Positions 1 through 6,625 of a stretch of DNA of 17,489 bases are shown here, in pieces. The DNA lies in NCBI GenBank assembly GCA_964368075.1, contig CAYJAD010000052.1, positions 1-17,489 of the forward strand. The letters run 5' to 3'. Numbering within the stretch: the stretch's first letter is position 1; each line of letters starts with the position of its first letter. The translations under genes and the position numbers were made by a program. Origin of the DNA: CAYJAD01 sp964368075. GTDB lineage: Bacteria; Desulfobacterota; Desulfovibrionia; Desulfovibrionales; Desulfovibrionaceae. Under the pieces are notes generated by a model, which was not told the DNA's origin, made no database searches, and worked only from the letters and a program-made list of their open reading frames with translations.

Positions 1-2
1 CT

Positions 3-1298
3 GCTTTCCGTAACATGGGTGTGCAACCCTTGCTTGACGCTGTGGTAGATTATTTGCCTTCCCCCATCGACATTGAGCCCATGAAAGGTCATGAGCCAGG
101 CAAAGAAGAAAACATCATTGAATGCCCTTGCGACTCTAAGCAACCTTTGGCTGGTCTCGTATTTAAGCTTTTCTCTGACCCCTTCATTGGTCACTTATCC
201 TTCGTGCGTATTTATTCCGGTCACATTGAGTCCGGTTCCAGCGTGGTTAATGCCAATACAGGTAAAAAAGAGCGCGTAGGTCGTATCTTAAAGATGCATG
301 CCAATAAGCGTGAAGATATTAAGAGCGCCGATGCAGGTGATATTGTGGCTCTTGTAGGCTTAAAGCTTGCTTCCACAGGTGATACCTTGTGTGATGAAAA
401 ACGCCCTGTAATCTTGGAATCTCTTGATATTCCTGAGCCAGTTATTGAAGTAGCCATTGAGCCTAAAACCAAGAGCGACCGTGATGCTTTGTCTGCCGCT
501 TTGAATAAGCTTGCTAAGGAAGATCCTTCTTTCCGCGTGAAAGGTGATGAAGAAACCAACCAGACTCTTATTGCCGGCATGGGCGAGCTACACCTTGAAA
601 TCATTGTTGACCGCTTGGTGCGCGAATTTAGCGTAAACGCCAACGTAGGTAAACCTCAGGTTGCCTATCGCGAAACCATTTCTAAGCCTTCTAAGTCTGA
701 CATGAAGCATGCCAAACAGTCTGGTGGTCGCGGTCAATATGGTCACTGCGTTATCGAAGTAGAACCAAACCCAGGCAATGGCTATGAATTTGTAAACTCT
801 ATCACTGGTGGTGTTATTCCTAAGGAATATATTCCTGCCATTGATAAGGGTATTAAAGATGCTATGAAGAGCGGCGTTGTAGCTGGCTTCCCCGCTGTGG
901 ACTTGAAAGTAAACCTTGTCTTTGGTTCTTACCACGATGTGGACTCTTCTGAGCAAGCTTTCTATGTGGCTGGTTCTATGGCTATTAAAGACGCCATGGC
1001 TAAAGCTGCTCCAGTGCTTCTTGAGCCCATCATGGACGTAGAAGTTGTAACTCCCGAAGAATTCTTGGGCGATGTTATGGGCGATTTAAATGGTCGTCGT
1101 GGTCGCGTACAAGGTATGGAAGCTCGCGGTGCCGGTGCTCAAAGCGTACGTTGCCAAGTGCCTCTTTCTGCCATGTTTGGTTATGCCACAGACTTACGTT
1201 CTAAAACTCAAGGTCGTGCAACATTTAGCATGCAATTTGACCACTATGAGCGCGTACCAGCCGCCATTGCTGAAGAAATTCAGAAGAAAAAAGGTTAG
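3..1298 (+). CDS. fusA: Elongation factor G, C-terminal part (5' end outside window)
   Basis: EF-G is the cytoplasmic GTPase that moves tRNAs and mRNA through the ribosome after peptide bond formation and helps RRF recycle ribosomes. The frame is open from base 3, and its first residues (AFRNMGVQPLLDAVVDYLPS) match the end of the EF-G G domain, so the GTP-binding motifs lie off the left edge. What remains is about 431 residues: domain II (FSDPFIGHLSFVRIYSG), domain III (AGMGELHLEIIVDRL), domain IV (GGRGQYGHCVIEVEP and the GSYHDVDSSE tip region) and domain V (GDVMGDLNGRRGRVQGME). It ends in the usual Lys-rich tail and a TAG stop. No frameshift is seen. A strong terminator begins about 50 bp after the stop, so fusA is the last gene of its transcript. 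The EF-G assignment is very secure; whether it is the sole EF-G copy cannot be told from here. Confidence 0.97.
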   Translation, partial: AFRNMGVQPLLDAVVDYLPSPIDIEPMKGHEPGKEENIIECPCDSKQPLAGLVFKLFSDPFIGHLSFVRIYSGHIESGSSVVNANTGKKERVGRILKMHANKREDIKSADAGDIVALVGLKLASTGDTLCDEKRPVILESLDIPEPVIEVAIEPKTKSDRDALSAALNKLAKEDPSFRVKGDEETNQTLIAGMGELHLEIIVDRLVREFSVNANVGKPQVAYRETISKPSKSDMKHAKQSGGRGQYGHCVIEVEPNPGNGYEFVNSITGGVIPKEYIPAIDKGIKDAMKSGVVAGFPAVDLKVNLVFGSYHDVDSSEQAFYVAGSMAIKDAMAKAAPVLLEPIMDVEVVTPEEFLGDVMGDLNGRRGRVQGMEARGAGAQSVRCQVPLSAMFGYATDLRSKTQGRATFSMQFDHYERVPAAIAEEIQKKKG

Positions 1299-1348
1299 TC
1301 GTTAACTTATTGTTAGCATGCCTAACTAAGAAAATTGCTAAAAATATT

Positions 1349-1383
1349 AAAGAGCTTTACCCATGAGGTAAAGCTCTTTTTTT
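1349..1383 (+). terminator. Intrinsic terminator of fusA
   Basis: A perfect 13-bp stem (1349-1361 with 1367-1379) has a 5-nt loop, and the T-run at its 3' side continues to 1383. The start of the stem is A-rich, so it could also work on the other strand against readthrough from the minus-strand chemoreceptor gene. It stands 50 bp beyond the fusA stop. Confidence 0.93.
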
Positions 1384-1420
1384 AATGATGATGAATTACT
1401 TTTTCTGAGGTAAATTTTTA

Positions 1421-1593
1421 CTAGCGCCAAAAAGCTTGCTCCGGACCCCCTTCAAAACGCGCTTGTATCTCTCTTATCATAAAAAAAGATTTCTATATAA
1501 AACATATACAGAAATCTTAGATGAGTATTTATAGGCGTGTTTTAAGGGGATGGGGGGAGCTTGAGTGAGGAAGGGGCAACTTTTTGGTGCTAG
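1421..1593. repeat. Long imperfect inverted repeat in the fusA-chemoreceptor gap
   Basis: The gene-free stretch 1299-1634 is mostly one nested palindromic structure. The outer arms are 1421-1434 and 1580-1593, which match at 13 of 14 positions, the odd one being a G-T pair. Middle arms CCCCTTCAAAACGCGC (1447-1462) and GCGTGTTTTAAGGGG (1535-1549) pair with one bulge and one wobble. An inner hairpin AAGATTTCT / AGAAATCTT (1486-1494 with 1510-1518) is perfect. The right arm is longer than the left, with an extra G-rich block around 1550-1579. There is no reading frame inside worth calling. It could be a MITE-like or REP-like repeat, or a structured RNA; the sequence alone does not decide. Confidence 0.6.
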
Positions 1594-1614
1594 CAAAAGT
1601 TTCCCTTCCCCCTC
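1567..1614 (-). terminator. G/C-rich hairpin after the chemoreceptor gene
   Basis: The arms are 1567-1584 (GAGGAAGGGGCAACTTTT) and 1595-1614. They pair almost throughout around a 10-nt loop. The hairpin begins 20 bp beyond the stop of the minus-strand chemoreceptor gene, where a terminator is expected. It lacks a clean T-run on that strand, so termination efficiency is uncertain. Its left arm overlaps the right arm of the longer inverted repeat, so the two structures would exclude each other. Confidence 0.55.
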
Positions 1615-1634
1615 AAGAAGAAGACTTATCTACG

Positions 1635-4058
1635 CTAACTGGCCTTAGAAATAATAGCTTGCAATTCTTGAGCTTGTACAGAAAGTTCGCGAATGGCATC
1701 AGCTGATTGTAAAATAGTATCAGAAGTGTTGTTCACAACTTCGGTAATATCACTCATAGATTCAGATACTTCATTGGAAACGGTAGTTTGCTGATTAGCT
1801 GCAGAAGCAATAGCGGCAATCATTTCTGAAGTTTGTTCTGTTACTTGCACTATGTCTTGTAAAGAGGTTTCAGAAGCATTTACAAGTTCTGCCATACTGG
1901 TAATACGTGCTACCACAGTTCCCACTTCTTGTTGGTTTGATGTACTGGAAACTTGAATGGCTCTAATATTTTCCCCTACTTCACGGGTTGCATCCATGGT
2001 TTTTTCTGCAAGCTTGCGTACTTCATCAGCAACAACGGCAAATCCACGTCCTGCTTCTCCGGCTCTTGCAGCTTCAATGGCGGCATTAAGGGCAAGCAGG
2101 TTTGTTTGATCAGCAATATCAGAAATTACATTGATAACACTGCCAATGCCCTCTGAAAGACGATCAAATTTTTCCATGTTTTCTTTAAGGTTGTCGGAAG
2201 AACCGCTGAGCAAGACCATGGACTCTGAAAGTTTTGTTACAATTTCAATGCCTTCATGCGCTTTTTGACGCACGCTATCACTTTGCGAGGCAGTATTTGC
2301 TGCATTATTTGCTACTTCAATAACCGAAGCATTCATTTGTGTCATGGCAGTTGAAGTGCTCTCAATGCGATCTCGTTGCATATTAGAGCCAAGAACAATT
2401 TGATCTGTTTGTGCAGAAAGCTCTTCAGCTGCTGAGGCTACACGCAAAGCAACTTCATTGGCTTGAGTGGACATTTCTTGAATCATTTGTGTTTGGCGCT
2501 TGATTTCTGTGATGTCAGAAACAATTTCCATAAAGGCTACTAAATTATTTTCAAGGTTATATAAAGGTGTTGCGTGCACAGACACTTCTAATTTTTTATT
2601 ACCCAAGGTGCAAGATGCTTCGCCAAAGTGTGTATCACCCTTTCTTACAGCGTTTTTGCCCAAGCATGTTTCTGCATCTTCGCAAGTATCGGCAAAGAAT
2701 AAATCGTTACATTTTTTATTAATAGGAGAGTCATTACCAAGTATTTGCTTACCAGCGGCATTCATATAAAGTACTGAATTGTCGAGCTTAGCGGAGAAAA
2801 CAACTACAGGAAGTTTGTCAAAAAGAGCCAAATAAGACTTTGCTACAGAATTAATACTTGAGGCTAAATCTTTATAGTTCCCCTTAAATTCTGCTAGCTC
2901 TAATTGAGACTCAAAAGCACCACTAGCAATATTATTTGCCATGTTTTGGCTATGGGTAGTGGCATGTGCTATGGATTTTTCAATTTCCACAATACTGTTC
3001 ACCACAAGGCCTACTTCGCCTTTTTCTCGAATTTGTGCATTATGACCAAATTCACCCTTGGCTATGGCTTGGGCATAGCGTGCCATTTTTCCAAGGGTAT
3101 TTCCTAAAGAGGCAACAATAAACCAAGCAACTAGTACACTAGAAATAATTGATATAGCTGAAATAATGAGAGTTTGTTGAGCAGAATTTTCCGTAGCTTT
3201 ATTTACTTCATCTAAATTTTGCACAGCGCCCTTAGTGGCTTTAGAGCTCATATCTGTAATGTTTTTGGCAACACTTTGGCTTAAAGAAGTAAATTCTTGA
3301 CCGTCTTTATAGGTACTCGCAGCAAGGTCTTGAATTGTTTCTAGTTTTTTATTAAATGCCATATGCTCTGCTTTTAAATTTGTCAGTGCCGTAGAATTAG
3401 CAAAGCTACTATTGCTTTGAACTAAAGCGAAGTATACGTTCATTTCTTTATCTAACGCTATGCTAAATTCTTCTGTTGTTTTTAAATAAAGAGCATCGGG
3501 AGCAAGAATATAAGAAACTACTTCTTCAAGCAGATCTAATAAGTTTACCTTTGTAATACCTATTTTTTGGGCAGTTTCTAAATCTCCCAAATTAAATGTT
3601 TCAGCTGTGAAGGCGTCTAAGGACTTTTGCAAGCGCTCATACGCTGGTGTAAGATCTTTATCATAAAAAGTAGATAAGTTGCTTGTATCTCTGATGTATT
3701 TTTCTAAAACTCCAATAGCTTTCTCCATTGTGCGCACTGTTGTATCGATTTGAGATTTTTCTTCAGGTGGCAACAATGCCTCTAGCCTTTTAGTAGAGCT
3801 CAAGACTGCACGTGCTGATTCTAAAGCACTTTGCCCATAGGCTGTATCACGTTTTAAATTAAATTGCGATAAGTTGTTGGTCATTTTACCTAAATGGATT
3901 TCCATTTGGAAGGTAAGGGTGTCAGCCTCATCAAAGCGTGTAAATTCATCCAAGTCAGCAGCAACAATCTTTGAAGTATTATAGCTGGTCAGAGCAAGAA
4001 TAAAACACAACACTGTTACAATGAGAAATCCGAGAAAGATTTTTAATTTGGTAGTCAT
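1635..4058 (-). CDS. Methyl-accepting chemotaxis protein with HAMP and Cys-rich PAS domain
   Basis: This is a transmembrane chemoreceptor, 807 residues, that would signal through CheW/CheA to the flagellar motor. Order: short N-tail, TM1 (about 5-25), an extracytoplasmic, mostly helical sensor region (about 26-293), TM2 (about 294-316), HAMP (about 317-365), PAS (about 410-530) and a C-terminal signalling domain (about 560-807). The conserved hairpin tip IADQTNLLALNAAIEAARAG is followed by GRGFAVVADEVRKLAEKT, which is diagnostic. The PAS domain has four cysteines (450, 459, 465, 483), suggesting a metal or redox sensor, though the ligand is unknown. The frame could start 20 codons earlier, but the start chosen at 4058 has GGAGAG four bases upstream and leads straight into the membrane segment. 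No C-terminal CheR-tethering pentapeptide is seen. It is divergent from fdhA; a shared regulation is possible but not shown. Confidence 0.95.
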   Translation of the reverse strand: MTTKLKIFLGFLIVTVLCFILALTSYNTSKIVAADLDEFTRFDEADTLTFQMEIHLGKMTNNLSQFNLKRDTAYGQSALESARAVLSSTKRLEALLPPEEKSQIDTTVRTMEKAIGVLEKYIRDTSNLSTFYDKDLTPAYERLQKSLDAFTAETFNLGDLETAQKIGITKVNLLDLLEEVVSYILAPDALYLKTTEEFSIALDKEMNVYFALVQSNSSFANSTALTNLKAEHMAFNKKLETIQDLAASTYKDGQEFTSLSQSVAKNITDMSSKATKGAVQNLDEVNKATENSAQQTLIISAISIISSVLVAWFIVASLGNTLGKMARYAQAIAKGEFGHNAQIREKGEVGLVVNSIVEIEKSIAHATTHSQNMANNIASGAFESQLELAEFKGNYKDLASSINSVAKSYLALFDKLPVVVFSAKLDNSVLYMNAAGKQILGNDSPINKKCNDLFFADTCEDAETCLGKNAVRKGDTHFGEASCTLGNKKLEVSVHATPLYNLENNLVAFMEIVSDITEIKRQTQMIQEMSTQANEVALRVASAAEELSAQTDQIVLGSNMQRDRIESTSTAMTQMNASVIEVANNAANTASQSDSVRQKAHEGIEIVTKLSESMVLLSGSSDNLKENMEKFDRLSEGIGSVINVISDIADQTNLLALNAAIEAARAGEAGRGFAVVADEVRKLAEKTMDATREVGENIRAIQVSSTSNQQEVGTVVARITSMAELVNASETSLQDIVQVTEQTSEMIAAIASAANQQTTVSNEVSESMSDITEVVNNTSDTILQSADAIRELSVQAQELQAIISKAS

Positions 4059-4276
4059 GCAACTCTCCGTGAGATAAAGTAGGTAGAAGATTTTAGTTAA
4101 CAATTCTTCAAATATCATAATCGTTAGTTTTCAATAAAACATTATGGTAAAGAGTAAAAAAAAATATTTATAAGTATAAAAGATAAAAAAATTTTGCAAC
4201 ATATCATCTTAAATAATGTTGTTTATGCGAATATGTAGAGTTATGTGTTGAAAAGTTGATTTTTAGCATGCAACAC

Positions 4277-4318
4277 TTGCGGTACAACAAAAGATACGCT
4301 ATCTTTATTGTATACAAT
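4277..4318 (+). promoter_or_regulatory. Putative fdhA promoter with palindromic operator
   Basis: TTGCGG (4277-4282) and TATCTT (4300-4305) are separated by 17 bp, a plausible but imperfect sigma70-type pair. The perfect 12-bp palindrome ATTGTATACAAT (4307-4318) lies directly downstream of the -10 box, about where transcription would begin. Its core TTGTATACAA resembles half-site patterns recognised by GntR-type repressors. The palindrome is directly visible; promoter and operator roles are inferred. Confidence 0.45.
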
Positions 4319-4349
4319 GTAATAGAATTTTTTACTAGGAGATATGCCT

Positions 4350-6389
4350 GTGACAAAGGTGCTAACAACATGCGGATACTGCGGATGTGGTTGCAATTTT
4401 TATGTACATGTGGAGCGTGGTGAGATTGAAAATATTAGCCCAAAACCTGACCATGTGGTCAGTCAAGGCATGTTATGTGCTAAGGGGTGGTTGGGGCATG
4501 ATTTTGTCACCCACGAAGATCGTTTATTAGCCCCGCAATTGCGGCAATATGACGGCTCTTTTGTTGAAGTACCGTGGGATACAGCTCTAGATTTTATAGC
4601 CGGCAAATTACAAAAAATCCGTACACAAAATCCTGAAGCTTTTGCTATGTTTTCATCGGCACGGTGCACCAATGAAGAAAACTATCTTGCTGCAAAGCTT
4701 TGTCGTGCTGTTATGGGATCACCGCATATCGACCATTGTGCGCGGCTTTGACACAGTCCCACAGTGGCCGGTTTGGTTACGTCTTTTGGTTCTGGTGCTG
4801 CTACTAATACCTTAGAAGAAATACGTCATACAGATTGTATTTTTATCATAGGTTCTAATACTTCGGCGCAACATCCTTTAGCCTATGCGCGTATAAGTGA
4901 TGCTGTAAAAAATAACGGTGCCAAGCTTATTGTAGTGGATCCACGTAGAACGCCTGTGGCACAAATGGCGCATCTTCACTTACCCATTGCGCCGGGCACA
5001 AATTTGGCTCTCATTAATGCCATGATGCATGTTATTTTACATGAAAACTTGCAAAATAGTGAATTTATAACCACTCGAACAGAAAATTTTGCTGCACTTG
5101 CTGCTTCTGTGCAAAACACAACACCGGCATGGGCGGCAGCTATCACTGGCCTTGCAGCAGAGGATATTATACAAGCAGCGCGTTTTTTTGCTACAGCACC
5201 CACGGCTATGACTTTATATTGTATGGGGGTAACACAGCATGTAACGGGCACATACACATGCCGAGCCTTGGCTAATATGACCATGTTGTGTGGAATGGTG
5301 GGGCGACCCTCCGCAGGGCTTTTGCCTTTGCGCGGACAAAACAATGTTCAAGGTTCTTGTGATATGGGGGCCTTGCCTGAAACATTACCGGGCTATGTAC
5401 AGGCAGGCAGCACACAAGGGCATGATATTTTTGCACCTGTATGGGGTGATTTTTCCAATAAGGAGGGGAAAAAGCTTACAGAAATGATGCATGCCATGCA
5501 ACAAGGGCACATTAAAGCCCTCTATGTCATGGGCGAAAATCCTATGCTGTCTGATGCAGATAAAACCAGTACAGAAAATGCGTTGCGAGCTCTTGATTTA
5601 CTTATTGTGCAAGATCTTTTTATTACAGAAACAGCACAATTGGCTCATGTGATTTTGCCGGCAGCCAGCTCTTTAGAAAAAGATGGCACTTTTACCAACA
5701 CTGAGCGACGTGTACAGCGCATACGTCGTGCTCTAGGCCCTGTAGGCGAAGCAAGGCCAGACTGGCATATTTTGGGCGATTTGATGGCACGAATTGATGG
5801 AAAAGTATCACAATATTCCAATGCAGAAGATATTTTTGAAGAAATACGTACCGTGGTACCTTCTTATGCAGGTATAAACTATGCGCGTTTAGAGGCAGAG
5901 CAGGGCTTGTGTTGGCCTTGCCTTACGGAAGAACATGCAGGAACGCCTATTTTGCATACAAAGCAATTTTCTCGTGGTTTGGGGCTTTTTACGGTGAATG
6001 CCTTTGAAGCCGTGGGGCAACAAAAAGATGAAGATTATCCTTTTATACTGGTAACAGGACGTTTAGCGCATCATTATCATACAGGTACCATGACTCGCCT
6101 TTCTTGGGCTCTTGAGCGTGAAAGCCCTACAGCATTTTTAGAAATGCACCCAGATGACGCCGCCAAGATTGGGGCAAGAAATATGTGGAATGTGCGTATA
6201 AAATCTTTACGTGGGGAGATATCGGCTACATTACATGTTACAAAGAATATTTCACCCGGAATAGTTTTTTTACCTTTTCACTTTTGGGAAAGTGCGGCCA
6301 ATGTGCTTACTAGTCATGAGCACTTAGACCCTATTGTAAAAATTCCTGAGTTTAAGGTGAGTGCAGTGTCGGTATCTGTTATTCCTTAG
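4350..6389 (+). CDS. fdhA: Selenocysteine-containing formate dehydrogenase, catalytic subunit
   Basis: This is a molybdenum/tungsten bis-MGD enzyme that oxidises formate to CO2 (or the reverse). The frame contains an in-frame TGA at 4749-4751 within CARL-U-HSPTVAGL, exactly the active-site Sec context of FdhF-type enzymes, so bases before and after form one protein of 679 residues with Sec at 134. The N-terminus binds one [4Fe-4S] cluster (Cys8, 11, 15, 43), followed by Lys45 of the electron path. The rest matches the molybdopterin oxidoreductase core (GSNTSAQHPLAYARI, MTLYCMGVTQHVTGT, GQNNVQGSCDMG) and the MGD-binding C-terminal domain. Length is close to E. coli FdhF (715). No signal peptide, so cytoplasmic. 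An ATG at 4344 is possible, but AGGAG (4337-4341) is only 2 bp from it and 8 bp from GTG 4350. The GTG start also puts the first Cys at residue 8, as in E. coli. The likely redox partner is the next gene. Confidence 0.95.
4749..4780 (+). promoter_or_regulatory. Bacterial SECIS element (UGA plus selenocysteine insertion hairpin)
   Basis: The UGA codon at 4749-4751 is followed by a 6-bp stem, GTGGCC (4764-4769) with GGTTAC (4775-4780), counting two G-U pairs. The stem is capped by the 5-nt loop GGTTT (4770-4774). Bacterial SECIS elements carry a GG-U loop on a short stem some 16-37 nt after the UGA; here the loop starts 19 nt after it. SelB would bind this hairpin to deliver Sec-tRNA. The selA, selB, selC and selD genes are not in the window and must be elsewhere. 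Confidence 0.85.
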
Positions 6390-6472
6390 GCAGTGTTGTC
6401 AAATACGTTTTTTCGGTAATCTCTACGTCAGATTTCACTTGCTTGGTATGACACAAAAATTCGTAATTTTAC

Positions 6473-6537
6473 GGCACTATCTAGGGAGTATCCTTTTTCG
6501 CTAACTTGTGTAAAAAAGGCAAAAGAAGTGTAGTGCC
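6473..6537. repeat. Bipartite stem structure between fdhA and the electron-transfer gene
   Basis: GGCACTA (6473-6479) is complementary to TAGTGCC (6531-6537). Inside it, CCTTTTT (6492-6498) pairs with AAAAAGG (6513-6519). The two stems are separated by unpaired bases on each side. The element lies in the 236-bp gap and could be a leader structure, an attenuator, or a partial terminator that reduces expression of the downstream gene. Nothing else recognisable is seen in this gap, and no strong promoter. Confidence 0.4.
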
Positions 6538-6625
6538 AAAAAAATTCTTAAAAAATTGTATAACTGAATAGACAAAGATATTTAAGCGTTTGTATTAAGT
6601 TCTAATAACGTGTCATGGAGAATAT

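Noticed and set aside
221..956. Minus-strand open frames inside fusA
   Set aside because: They are shadows of the highly conserved EF-G coding strand.
4059..4118. A longer chemoreceptor starting at 4118
   Set aside because: The extra 20 residues precede a good ribosome binding site and the natural N-terminus before TM1; the extension has no ribosome binding site that I can see.
4344..6389. Two separate genes, or a pseudogene broken by a stop codon, at the formate dehydrogenase locus
   Set aside because: The TGA is in frame at the conserved selenocysteine position, with a SECIS hairpin behind it. The apparent second start (GTG 4764) is part of the SECIS stem and the conserved HSPTVAGL motif.
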